A DNA stretch of 64,000 bases, taken from NCBI GenBank assembly GCA_025174535.1, contig JALBUN010000001.1:3286001-3350000 (forward strand), read 5' to 3'. A program made the translations under genes and the position numbers. Each line of letters opens with the position of its first letter. Positions within the stretch are counted from its first letter, which is position 1. The DNA is from Cantharellus purpuraceus. Taxonomy: Eukaryota; Basidiomycota; Agaricomycetes; Cantharellales; Hydnaceae. Below the pieces are notes generated by a model, which had not been told where the DNA came from, did not search any database, and worked only from the letters and a program-made list of their open reading frames with translations. Positions 52,622-64,000 of the stretch are shown piece after piece.

Positions 52622-52899
52622 TCATTGCAACCTTCCAGCTTAAGTTAGATCATGTTCGTTAACTTATATATACATACCGTAGTATAATATATTTAATGGG
52701 ATGTTCATGCTGGTCAATTGAATACCAGTATGGAGAGATCACTGCAGTATATATCATCAGCTGTATATATTGCAGCCGACTTCGGAATTCCCACAGTCAA
52801 ACAGTGGCACTAGGCGTTTTGATCAATCATGCATGTCATCGTAGATAAAGCGCCCATCATGCAGAGAAAAAAGCCCATATATGTTGGCAGCCTGGCCCC

Positions 52900-54995
52900 G
52901 TGTATGCTATGGCACTTGCGAGCAACTCTGAACTTACCCACGCATCTCCCAGATTAGCGAAGAGAATCATTGTGTGTTGCGATGGGACCTGGCAGGGTGT
53001 GTCCAATACAGCGTTTCGAGTTACCCACGACTCATATTCAGTATCTGGCAGATGGTGTCGTACAGAAGCATCGCTGGCAATACTCCAATATACTCAAGAT
53101 ATCAAGGATCTTGGACCATCAGGACAGCCGGCTGTAAGTGACGCCCCGTTCTTCGATATATTTTCCTTGTCAGTTGACATCATGTAGAACGCCCCCCAAA
53201 CCCCAGGTCGTGTTTTACCAAGCCGGTGTAGGCAGCGAACACAATTTCTACTCCGAGTATGTTGAGGGTGAGCCGTAAACACTGCGTTCTGGGTATAGGT
53301 TATCAACTTCGGACCGGCAGGAGCAACAGGTGCATCTTTGGCGGAGAAAGTCCAGGAAGCATATGCTTTCATTGCTCAGTGCGTTGTATTGAAACACGGG
53401 CTGTGTGTACCAATATTAAATTGATATTGCAGCAATTATCAGACCGGCGACGAGGTTCGTGTCTTAATTTCCTCTCTCTTGAAAGAGCTCAACATAACCT
53501 CTCCCGAATAGATCTTCCTCTTTGGATTCTCTAGGGGGGCATATACTGCTCGGATGGTTGCCGCATTTATTGCAAGCCATCCACAGTTGAGTTACCTTCG
53601 CGAGTTACTTATATGAAGACAGGGTGAGATTGGCGTTCTCGATAAGAAGGACATGGACCATTTCGCAGACATATTCATCGCGTATCAGAAACGGGGAAAG
53701 ACTACTAACCCTAAAGGTACGCAATATCAGTTGGTGCATACAATTGGTTAACACCTGAGCAATCTCAGAGCTTGCGGAGTACAACAAAGTTTTGCAGCCA
53801 TGGAACAATCCTCACGCTAAGGGAAGACTGCGCTCTGACGCTGATGGAGATAATTTTACCATCAAGTATCTTCATTTCTTGTTGCTGTTATCTCCCCTGG
53901 ATACCTGACAATGTTGGCTATATAGATGTGTCGGAGTCTTCGATACGGTTGGGTCATTGGGTTTACCGGAAGAGCTTACTTTTGTTAGCACGAAACTGAA
54001 GCAATTGTTTGGATTCTCGGACAAACTCCTGGGGGACCACATTCAGAACGCGTTCCATGCCATGGCACTGAACGAGACTAGGAAGGACTTTGTGCGTTTG
54101 AACCATACTACGAGTCTAATCGAGCGCCTGATATGATTGGTTCAAGGATGTCGCCAAGTTCGAGCAGACCCCTCAAGGCAGGGCTAAGGGTCAAGTCCTC
54201 AAGCAAGTCTGGTTTGCAGGTCAATATTTTTGTGATCTAATGTCCCCTTTAGCTTTACTGATACAGATTGACATAGGTTCACATTCAGACGTAAGTCTAG
54301 CCACACGGGTGGGTATATGCAGCTAAATACTTTGTATCTAGATCGGGGGTGGTTGGGAATCGCATGACTTGTCCGATCTTACACTGGCGTGGATGGTTGT
54401 ATGTATTTTCACGCATATGAATGCTTTATTGTTTTGATGGTCCTAACAGTCCAATATCGAGAAAATGCTAGCGCTTGATAGAACATATCTTTACAGCCTG
54501 CCGACACCCGTAGCTCCCTGGGGCCAGCAGCTTCCTCACGAGTAGGTCACAAAAACTTTCACGAGCTACAAATTTCTGAAGCCGCTTAGTCCTGCAACAG
54601 GAATATTCAAGCTGGCCACAAAGATGCAGCGCACACTTCCCACCGTGACCGACAACATTACTCATGAAATGATCCACCCATCTGTATTATATCAGACCAT
54701 CGAGCTGCCTCAGCTTGTGGCCACCGTGAAAGCAAACCCCTCTCTGGTTTCTAGTCTACTTGACATCGAGGAAACCTTCAAGAACCAGTGGCCATATATC
54801 CCGGGTCAACAAGCCCTAAAGGACAAGGAAGCGAAGTCGGAGCTCAAGTCCCAAGAGTCCATGAAGAAGTCAATGGAGAAACTGGTAGAAAAAGAGGCAG
54901 ATAGCAAGCTAAAGACAGAAGTGATGGTTGACGAAGGGGGGCGCCCCAGATATACTGCATCATGGTTGGGCAGTATTATGCATGAGTTGTTTTGA
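52900..54995 (+). CDS. DUF2235 alpha/beta hydrolase-like protein
   Basis: DUF2235 proteins have a lipase-like serine hydrolase fold and are related to bacterial Tle1 phospholipase effectors; fungal functions are mostly unknown. Exons read RLAKRIIVCCDGTWQ, VVFYQAGVGSEHNFYSEYVE, ASLAEKVQEAYAFIAQ, NYQTGDEIFLFGFSRGAYTA (GFSRGA nucleophile elbow, 53520-53545), KKDMDHFADIFIAYQKRGKT, CVGVFDTVGSLGLP (a catalytic-Asp type strand), HAMALNETRKDF and VWFAGSHSDIGGGW, with the probable catalytic His, then a Lys/Glu-rich tail (KDKEAKSELKSQESMKKSME). About ten short introns. The order of motifs matches the family and no lesion was seen. Confidence 0.82.
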
Positions 54996-55186
54996 GCTCT
55001 TTACGCTGTAATATTAAATGTGACATGTGATGGCTATGACGTATGCTGGGCGTCCAAGTTAGCGGTCGCTGCCTCGACCCATTAGGGGGTGTTTGACGAA
55101 GATCATACGACTCGCCCTCAACGTGGACTCCTATGGGTCCACGACTCGGCAGGCCATAAACAATTTTCTAGCGCTTACTGGAGTTC

Positions 55187-55276
55187 ACGCTCTTTCTGCT
55201 GAACTCCAGGTAAGCAATCCGTAGTATTCTGCCAACACATTAGTATTTAATATACGCTCTTTCTGCTGAACTCCAG
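55187..55276 (+). repeat. 23-bp direct repeat bounding a 67-bp intron-like segment
   Basis: Identical 23-mers at 55187-55209 and 55254-55276 (both end CTGCTGAACTCCAG). The first is followed by GTAAGC, a strong splice donor, and the second ends in CAG, a splice acceptor, so 55210-55276 has the form of an intron. It lies in the presumed 5' UTR of the membrane protein gene. Confidence 0.8.
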
Positions 55277-55307
55277 CCTCCGCCTGCCTAAGTTGTTAGT
55301 GTTCAGC

Positions 55308-58300
55308 ATGCCTGTGAAGGACCTCGTTCAACAGTTCGAGAGTTCGAATTCAGGCTCCCATGCGTCCCGCACCAGGCGCCATTCGGCCTCACCAGACAAT
55401 TCCTTGGCTACCAGCACTCCGCGCACGGATCCGCCTCCGTCTCCTGCACGCTTTATTCAACACCCCTTACTGAAGCGTCAGACAGCGCCTGCGCCTCTTT
55501 CAAGGGGTTCACTGTCTCCAAGCAGCCCTTTATGCCATGCTAGGGTCACTGTAGAGAGCTCTCAAGCTGCTCGGGTTTTAAACAAGCGGGATAAGCCTAG
55601 AGCAGAGCCTAGGAGAACCATTCTAGATGTTAAGAGGGATCTAGAATCCTCTGACAATGCATCTCGTCAGGATGGTGCCGGTGCTACTGGTCAATTTTCT
55701 GATAGTAGTCACTCTATTGTGGAGAAGGCCGAACAGATGGACCGCGTTGGTGGAATCAACACACTGGAGAAAAGCTGGTCTTCAGTATCGCAAACCTCTG
55801 ATAAGGCCTCCCCAAACCCTAGAAAAATCTCTGTTATAGGCATTGCTGGGAGTGGCCAGTCAACTAGTCCTACAGCGGTTGATTCTTCGGTGCTATATCA
55901 GAGTGATGACTGCCTTTCCCTTTCTCCTCGTCGGCAGGTTGTAGGAAGTGGAATTGATATTCCTTTCCGGACAGTTACTCTTTCGCATATCCAGGGGTTA
56001 CCAGCATCCTCATTTAGGCAAGGGGCGAGTATGGTTGGAGTGGCCAAAGTGAATTCTCAAGAAAAAGATCAGTCCACCCCGCCGGCTTACCATCCATCTC
56101 ATGCGGACATGTCGACAAGTTCACTGCATACATCCAGTCAACTGCGGCCCTCTCAAGCTTGTAATGACATTCCCCTCGACACATTTTCACGATCTACATT
56201 CTCACGACCCGCTCATGACAAGTTCGTACGATCCTCACACGACTATGACGACCTCACTTCACGCCCACTGTCTCCATCTGCCACGCTTGTGTCACAATTC
56301 CTATCTGTTCCTCATGTACCAATAGCTGCCAAAACTGTATTCTCTCGTGGTTCTGCACCTTTATCGCTTCCAGCCCTCGATAACTATTTATCCTCTTTCC
56401 CCGAACCAGCCTTTTCAACCTTCCCCTTTCATGGAGAGCAACCAAAGGGGACCTTATTCCCTCCCATGGGTATACTTGCTGCCACGGGTCACACCATAGA
56501 AGACCTGGAGAAGAATTCAGTTGTCCAATCTTGGTGGCGTAATCGCGGATCCATTTTCAGCGCGCTCGTGAATATGATGATTGGGGTAATGGTGTGGAAA
56601 CGATATTTTTGTGGTTAAGTATTCAAGGACCGACTCATAAAATCCAGGGTTCTAGCCCCGTTGCATCCTATTATAGTTTGCAGGGCCTTTACGATGGCCT
56701 GCAATTGTTTGCGCTCTTGTTGAGCACTGTCGGTAAGTTGTAACGCTTGTATCTATCTTCATTTTCAGTTACACACATTCCTTCAGTTCCCAGCGCTGGC
56801 AAACACCTTAGCAACCAGTGGCACAGAGTATTCCTTGGGGTAATGTATGTATTTGTACTTCTTATCCTCACTTAGCCTCACCATTTATTTAGTCCTAATG
56901 TCCTAGCACTGAATCTGGCCTATACGCTTGTGGAATCACTCATCCTTCTCATTGTGTTTATGGCACTTTCTGGCCTTCTACTTTACTACTTCCATGTTTC
57001 TACGAAACGCATTGCTCTGGCATCCTCTCGAGAAGGTCTTCAAGGCAAGGACACTAGTGCTGGCTGGGGGGTTATTTTCACCAGTTTCATTCTTACCGTC
57101 ATTTATCTGCCACTGAGCACCATTGCCGTCCACGCGCTCCTGTGGTCCGAAGATTTTTGGGCTGTGCCTAACCCCTACATCAATGCCACAACCTTACCCC
57201 CAAGTTTGCCTTCGCTTGGACCTTCCTCCGAGTTTCGTGACCCTCTTGATTTCTGTTATGCCACAACTATGAGTAAGAACCAGATCAATTTTGCCCCCGT
57301 GTTAGTCGTCCTGGCAGTGTTGACCTTCGTCTTTGTGCGTCCTGGAACTCTTCACTCTCACGCCTCTGTTGGACCTCCACTGACCAGTGGGCATGCTGTA
57401 GCTTACCGTGTGGTTTCCAATTCGACTAGCTAGCGTCGTCAAGGATGCCGTTCCTCGTGTAGACAATTACACAGAGCTTGGCAGGCTTCGCAGTCGCGTA
57501 GAACTGAATCACGAATATGAGCGTCTTCTAGAACGCGATAATAATCCATTTAGTTTTCTCTACAGAGGTATAGCATACGTTATGAACCGTCGCGTAGGAC
57601 TCACGGACCCCTCTTCTAGGCCTTCGCATGGGCTGGGCGACATACTCACCATTTTACCTCTTCGTCAAGCTCAGCGTCTTACTTATTGTCGCGGTCCTAG
57701 ACTCCAACAACTGCTTGTTCCGAAACGCAGATCGTAATACAGTTTCGTTAGTTCGACAGGGCATTCTGGTATTTGCTATGAGTTGCTTTCTTGTCCTTCA
57801 ATCCATATTAGCACCGTTCTTGGATCCTGTCAATAATGCTAGCGAATGGGTATCGCGAGCTGGCTATGTCACGTTCGCCGTTCTTGGTTTGGCAGCCGCT
57901 TTGAACTTACCCATGAGTGTCAAAGACGCGTTGCGCGGACCAATATTGTATATGTAAGCCCTTTTACAAAGACCATTTAATTCTGATAACCTCCTACTCG
58001 ACAGCCCTTATATCGTATATTATGGATTTACCTTCTGTAAGTAGGGTATCATGCCATTCACTCCCTTGTCTCACGGAGTAACAGATTTCCTACTCATCAA
58101 TTTGAGCTGGACTCGTCGTCTTGTCAAGAGTGAGCCTGCTTCTAAAATATTATCTCAGAGATGCTCATATCCTCCAGAGCTATCGCGTCGCATCGACTTT
58201 AGTGAGTGATTACTCAAGAAATACACAACATGTCGCTTATGCCCTTGTCAGGCATCGACATATTCTCCCCCCAGTCGGTGTTTCAAGTTCTTTTCCTTTA

Positions 58301-60244
58301 ATCCTTTTTGACCGTTTGAACAGTCTCGATATCTCTCCCAAGTCGCGCCACATCAGACGGAGAATTTGGCAGGAGTCCATAACCGTCTTACTTCTGGGTA
58401 CCCACGAGTGTGCAATTCCAAAGCTTCAGAAGATGGAGTTCTCTGAGTCCCAGGACTCCACGTGGCCCCCTTATCTCCTTGATTTTCACGGAACTCCCGG
58501 AGAGAGACATGTAGAGAATCTGAAGGTCAGCGACGACTCCACAGTTTAGACTTCAATAATCTTAGAGAGCAATTTTGGTTTCTTTTAGATCCTCCGTGAG
58601 ATTGGGGGCCTTGATTACGCCAAGGGTGTTGCTCTCTACAACGGACGACACGCCGAACGCATGGCACATGCTCAGGGAAAGATACAACGTCATTTCATTG
58701 GTCCAGATTCTTATTGGAGAGCGCCGTCGAGGTACAGGACCCACAGTGGCTGCTTTGGCAATGCATGGTGGATACCATTTCCGCCAACTTTGGTCATGCG
58801 CCACGATTCAGGCGAACTGACGGTTCTGAATAAACTGCATGACTTCGAGGAATATATTCGTCAGAATGAGGACATGATTGTCGAAGAGAAAAGAAGCATT
58901 CGCATGGCGTTGCGTGCTCTGGATGGTCTCATTGTGACATGGCCTCATACACACGCGCAGGTGAGCTCAAGCCATTCATGGCCATCAATGTCTGACCTGG
59001 CGTAGTTGGTTGGTTCACGAGTCCCTTGGTGTTGGGGGCGCCGCTACACTGCGCAAACCTCGATTGAGTATGAATCTTGCGTGCTCTCCATCAAACGACG
59101 TGGCTCGCTCCCGTGGAAGGGTCTTGAACTTGGTAGCGGCTTCGAGGTGCAATTAACATATGGCCGCGACGTTAAAGTGGATGGCGGTGTCATCGGCCTT
59201 GACGATGACTTTGATCTGACGCAGCCATTAGCGCGATTCCTGACATTGAACAGGGTACTTATCCATGATCGTTTCCATCTAGTCGATTCTGCCATGCGTG
59301 GTTATCGTAGACAGATGAGAAGGGATGTGCGGGCAAAACGCGACACACTCACATACGAATTCCTCAGCACAATATATGGCTCTCCTAAGGATCCGCATCA
59401 TTTGTCAAAAGTGCTAGCGGAGCAGGAAAAAGACCTCAGAGTGCGGCAGACCTTCGTGGAGCACGAGGCTGCTCTGAGAGCTGCTAAGGAACGCATGGTA
59501 GCTGTGAGTCGCTCAGAAGCGTCAACATGGTGGTACTTGTACTGGGTAAAGTTGACCACTACGATGTCATTTTGTGTACTAATATTGGACAGGACGATCT
59601 GTGGCGAAGGAATCATGATACTATAACCCCCTTGAACACTCATGCACCTGATTTTAATCCTCATTATTCGACCTCTATCGCTTACCGACCTCTACCTCGT
59701 GCCGCCCTCGAGACATTTCTATCTCAGAGAGGTCTATTCACAAAGAGTGGCGGACTTTCGGGTTTTATTCATTCCGGCGTTCTAAACAAGCTTTATTTTC
59801 GCCTGAATCACATTGTGTTTCGAGGTTCTGATCAGGTCAGGTTTATTGCTTCTCATATGCCTAGAGATATTCATGTGGCTTGTGTAGGCCATCGCCTATC
59901 ATCTTGGCGACGATGCTTTTGAGGTGGATCTGGAAGACTTGGAATTCGCAAGTCATACGAAATCGTCCACGCTTGGTACAGGAGGCGGCACGGACCACGA
60001 TGACGTCTCAATTCGTGCTCGGCCCATGTTTCGATGGGAGGCCATCTTTGAGGATCCATTACGGCACGGTGCAAATAGGTATCGAAGGTGGCTGCCGAAG
60101 CTTGCGGTTTGGTTTGGTCTTAGTCCTTTCTGGAAATCAAGTATGGCGCTGACGAGCGGAGTTGCGCTTGATGTCCGACTCGAAGATGGGAGATATGTGT
60201 TGCTTGAGAATGCCGTAGATGAGTTGAAGGAGAAGGGAATATAA
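55308..60244 (+). CDS. large multipass membrane protein of unknown function
   Basis: About 1,300 residues over many exons. The first exon (MPVKDLVQQFESSNSGSHAS onward, ~435 residues) is Ser/Pro/Thr-rich and disordered, ending with the hydrophobic FSALVNMMIGVMV. Then come membrane segments: TLVESLILLIVFMALSGLLL, GVIFTSFILTVIYLPLSTIA, NFAPVLVVLAVLTFVF, LFVKLSVLLIVAVLDS, QGILVFAMSCFLVLQSILAP, YVTFAVLGLAAALNLPMSV and PYIVYYGFTF. A long C-terminal cytosolic region follows (ILREIGGLDYAKGVALYNGR, PHTHAQ, RGSLPWKGLELGSGFEVQLT, LTLNRVLIHDRFHLVDSAMR, AYHLGDDAFEVDLEDLEFA), ending DVRLEDGRYVLLENAVDELK. The first 435 residues also contain RTILDVKRDLESSDN. I recognise no named domain; it resembles uncharacterised basidiomycete membrane proteins. 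An ATG 15 nt upstream (55293) is an alternative start. Confidence 0.75.
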
Positions 60245-60614
60245 AGGTTTATAAATTACGCAGGTATAGCGCAAGGACTTGGTTGTACAGATTCGTGTGT
60301 AGTTAGCACAGGGCGAGCAGTTACTAATGGCATGCTATTTCTCACTCTTGATCTGTGCAAATCCACACATCGAGATGGGCTGAGTTCTGGACAGTCGATT
60401 TCCGTCCCGACTCTACAAATTCAGGGACAGACTTGACAGCCTTAGACACCGCTCACAAGCGCGAGAAAGGGGGCACAAAGCGCCAAATAGATGCATGAAA
60501 TTTCATTCAATCACGAAGTACAAGGGCCCTGTTTGACATGGTACACACTAATACACCTCCTATCTTTCAATCGAACTCGTACTTTACCAATTTTTCGCCG
60601 TTGAATCACTGGTT
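60245..60614. other. convergent 3' intergenic region
   Basis: Holds the 3' ends of the membrane protein gene (plus) and of P450 copy 2 (minus). The ~85 bp before 60615 match the 3' flank of P450 copy 1 in reverse (GTACACACTAATACACCTCC). No gene. Confidence 0.6.
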
Positions 60615-63438
60615 TCATACGGTGTCCACGTACGTAGCCTCTCTCATCTTGAGCCAAAGACCCATATGGGAATACAGCGTGAGGTGACTCTTTGGCCATA
60701 TCTTGTCGGTCGCCTGCGTGCCTGGCGCCGTTTTCCAGCTCGCGGGGGGATGAGACTCGGGCGGTTGGGCGTCGGGCACGAAAGTGATGGCGTCGAAGGC
60801 TTGGAGGAGACGGATGAGCATAAAGGAGGCTTCATTATATGCAAACTGTGAAATGTTTGATTAGAATATGGATGATGAGCGTGTGATGTGGAGATAATGG
60901 GGGTCGAGTTTGATGGAGGGGAGTTGCTAACCTGTTGGCCAAGACAGATACGAGGTCCTACAGAAGCATGCATAAGTTTGAGGCTTGTTTTACTGACATA
61001 AATACTTACCAGCGTTGAATGGCAAGAAGATGAACGGATTAGATGTGATAAACTAGTTCAGGGGCGGTCATATCAGAAAGCATGAACAACTTCTAGGACA
61101 AGTAGAAAGAAGTTTCAGGGCATTACCTTAATCCTTTCATCTAAAAAGCGCATCGGATCAAACATATCGGCTGAATAAATAGAAACAGGTTCAGCATTGA
61201 TTCATTGACAAATTCGAAGCGACAAACACAAATGGGAAATGGAATGTAGGCAAGGTGAAAACCAGAGATTTACACGTACCATCGAGTCCCCAAAGGTCCT
61301 TGCGGCGGTGCATTAACCATACTGAATAAGAGACACTAGGCAGCGATGGCGGATTCAGAAAGCGTGAGCGGCACAGCTTGAAACTCCATACTCACTCGAC
61401 ATCTCCAGGAACATAGAACGGCTTCCCACCATCTGGATCAGACCATGTAGTCGCCCGCCTCGAATGGCTGAAGTGCAATCAAAGGCGCAGAAGCAGGTGT
61501 GAGATTACTTCATTGACTGATGGGTGCACATACCGTGAATCGAATGGACTGAGAGAAGTACATTAGAATCTTTTGAACGGCCAATGGAAAGAACGCGATA
61601 CGTACACTGGAGGATACAAACGCAGTGTCTCTACATAAATCATGATATTTCATTGTCAAAGTAAATCAATGCAACTACTGTTAGAGCTTACCGTTGATTA
61701 CAGCACGCAGGTACTTGCAGCCCTTGACGTCATCGGGGGTGGGTCTCCGCTTAGGTCCTATTTTCGTGAGGATCTCCTCGCGCAGGGTCATCAGGGCATT
61801 GGGATGTTGCGATAGACAATACACGGCAAAGGTCAGAGTAGCCATGGTCTGTAACATCTGTGTGAGCAAACACAGAGAGAAGTATGGTGCAGCATACAGT
61901 ATCACGGCCCGCGATCATGATGCTATGAGGATGTGAGCATGGCTGAATCTCCCAATGCGCTAAAACGCTAAAAGGCAACTCACTTCAGCGTTTCATCCCT
62001 AATAATCACGGGGTCTTAACATGATGATATAATAAGCATCTGCAAAGGCTCTCGCGGTGAATCTACCCTGCTTACCATCTGTCTGGCTCACCAGATGATC
62101 CAACAAAGTCTCCGACTTATTAACGTCGACACTTTTCTCCCCCATACCTTTCTTCGCCAGGGCGTCTTTCAATATAGGATCGATGAAGTCATAAATAACT
62201 TTCATAGAATCCTCCGTCTTGTCCTTCCAGAACTCAAAAAGCGGCCACATCGTCGTGAGGCGGGTGCGTAGTGCGATCTGGAGCTGCGCCTGGCTGAAGG
62301 CTTCTGCGAATTGAGTGCTGAAGTGAGGCTTTGCCTTGGCGTTGCGAAAGGGAGAGTTGTGTGCATAAGGCAAGGATGCGTGCAAACTGTGGACATTGGA
62401 ACCGAACAGGAACTCGGTAGCAGAGTCCATGGTGAACCTATGGAGGGACGGCAAGTCAGTGGGCGTGAGCCCGACCTCTGTGGGAATACATAGGATACGA
62501 ACCTTGACATAATATCCTGTATGGCTGATATGAGCGGTCGACCAGGAAAAGCGGTGAGGACGCATACCTGGAAATTAACAGCTTCTCCTTGAGCGAACCG
62601 TTCTTTAAGCCTGTTGATGACCACATCGGAGTGGCGATCAAACATGTCGAAATCCATCACGCGATCCCTGACAAAGAATGGACGAGTCATCGCTCGATGG
62701 AACCTGTAGGGGAAAGTCCATCCTGAGCGGTTTATCATGTGGAGGGCTGTAAGAGCACTCACTTCCACATGTCGCCATCTGCATTGAACACACCGGAGCC
62801 TAACATGGACTGCATATACCATCGGAAGGTATCGCCCTTTTCAAAAGAGTCAAAGTCTGTACTAAGAATTGCCTGTAAAAATATCAGTGATTTACAGAAA
62901 TAAACGGCTCTCTGGGATACCTTGACGTGGTCAGGCTCCGTTGTGATAAGCTGAAGGAATGTCGTCAAGCGTTAAGTCCTCGACAAGCGCGTTAAATTTG
63001 CATACCAGATCTTGCCCTAGCATCCGAAGATTGAGGCAATGGCCTTGGGTGTCATTCCACTCACCCCAAATATCACCTGATGGTACACATTAGATTATAG
63101 GTAGTGATCGAGAACGACGACGTCATACCAGGGTAGCCGTCATTGAAGCTTTTCACCAACTCGTAAAGGCGGTCAAGGGCCCCGGGCCAATTTGAAGCGA
63201 CCATAGGGACCCTACGTGCCCCCAGCTGCTTCATTTCACGCTTTTCCTTGAGGGACTGCTGGATGCCCTTGATGACAGAGACGGCCGGCATTGCAAGAAG
63301 GTATGCAGTGATCCATAGGGATGTGGGGAGCGTGAGTGCTGCATACTGGTGCACCAGCAGGACCAGAAGTGGCGGGAAGATCCACGAGTGTGCGGTTTGG
63401 ACAAGATAGAGGGGGCCAGGAGGCCAGCTGAAGGACAT
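60615..63438 (-). CDS. cytochrome P450, CYP63-like (copy 2, inverted paralog)
   Basis: Same exon plan as the P450 at 14352. Start [14 protein letters not shown] at 63438. Visible blocks: [118 protein letters not shown], an I-helix [43 protein letters not shown] K-helix, [18 protein letters not shown] and the haem loop [12 protein letters not shown] (Cys near 60960). The haem-loop intron has a normal GT donor here. The tail ends TYVDTV. It appears intact; differences to copy 1 are spread through introns and exons, so the duplication is not very recent. Confidence 0.87.
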
Positions 63439-64000
63439 GGTTGTTGCAACTAGAGGCACAAGTCCATTCCAGTGGATTATTTACGTGTCGTCCCGGGAGC
63501 TCGTCCATTAGCGGTGTGTGAGACACCTCGTAATGGGTCCATCACGTGAAATAAAGCACGGCTGAGCGATGGCCCCCGCAAAAGGACAACTAAAGAGTGT
63601 CATAAGAACGAACTGAAGGGAACTAGGGCGCCATTGGGCGCCGTAGACTTCCCTGCACCTGTCCCGCTCTCCCCGTGGGGTTCAGTGGCTCACCTCTACG
63701 ACGCCTGTCCATATCCAGACCAGCGACTCATGCTCCGTGCCCCCGCGGAGCCACATCACTGCGATCTAACAAATTTGGCAAACAACAGCCACGATAGTTT
63801 GCGAAACTTGGTCGCATCACTTGAAGAGAACCGACGTCAGCTTGTACATACCCTAAGCGTCCCGGCGGCGTGACATCACACATGGCTCATTCGACCTATG
63901 ATCCAACTTGAACCTGTCAGCTCTCTGCCTGATGGTCATCACCTGCGACGTACTCAAGTACTGCTTTCGCGTCAGGGATTCCCTAGTAGGCCATCATACT
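63439..64000. other. upstream region of P450 copy 2
   Basis: About 80 bp next to the start resemble the same region of copy 1 (CTCACACACCGCTAATGGAC versus a similar stretch near 14291). A plus-strand frame at 63634-63873 is open but without motifs. The 15-mer GCGAAAGCAGTACTT (minus strand, near 63960) also occurs upstream of copy 1 at about 14166. No gene called. Confidence 0.45.

Noticed and set aside
55187..55276. Simple tandem duplication of the whole 67-bp unit
   Set aside because: Only the first 23 bp are repeated; the bases after the second copy (CCTCCG) differ from those after the first (GTAAGC).

Overview
The window is nuclear DNA from a filamentous basidiomycete, most likely an Agaricomycete. 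The genes are cut by many short introns (about 45-70 nt, GT..AG). They include lineage-typical families (CYP63-like P450, DUF6533, DUF2235), and the repeats are fungal Ty3/gypsy chromoviruses and Ty1/copia relics. No rRNA or tRNA gene, CRISPR array or bacterial-style operon was seen. Assignments come from reading translations by eye against remembered families; no search was run.

Layout. 0-7.3 kb is ordinary gene space: the 3' end of an unknown gene, V-ATPase subunit C (VMA5), a three-exon conserved fungal protein, a two-domain mercaptopyruvate/thiosulfate sulfurtransferase (TUM1-like), and a second conserved fungal protein that may be broken. 7.3-11.7 kb is repeat debris: pieces of a ~400 bp repeat, a perfect palindrome, nested LTRs and a mannitol-1-phosphate dehydrogenase fragment. 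11.7-17.2 kb holds an MTM1/SLC25A39-type mitochondrial carrier and a CYP63-like P450.

17.2-45 kb is a mobile-element block. Its core (18.4-33.7 kb) is two copies of one gypsy chromovirus in tandem, sharing the middle LTR (LTR-int-LTR-int-LTR, exact period 7,382 bp). The copies share frameshifts, a 29-bp duplication and in-frame TGA codons, so an already dead element was duplicated. Each copy carries an antisense ORF between the chromodomain and the 3' LTR. It encodes a coiled coil plus a perfect Gal4-type Zn2Cys6 cysteine spacing, and it is intact in copy 2 (572 aa) although pol is dead. The LTRs show a TATA box, a hairpin and a 12-nt stretch complementary to the sequence just after the LTR, which suggests Tf1-like self-priming. 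To the right lie a Ulp1-protease-like gene split by a 1.4 kb LTR insertion with a clean target duplication, a gypsy RT relic, a copia relic, and several solo LTRs nested in one another.

46.7-60.2 kb is compact housekeeping space: a Ugo1-like carrier, PRP19 and SEC17 (divergent, 94 bp apart), NUS1, a DUF2235 hydrolase and a ~1,300-residue multipass membrane protein. A second CYP63-like P450 (60.6-63.4 kb, minus) is an inverted paralog of the first, so the P450 pair brackets the transposon block and the housekeeping cluster.

Functional links are loose, as usual in a fungal chromosome: organelle and membrane biology (V-ATPase, SNAP, Ugo1, dolichol synthesis, mitochondrial carrier), splicing (Prp19), sulfur metabolism, and xenobiotic/secondary oxidation (P450s).
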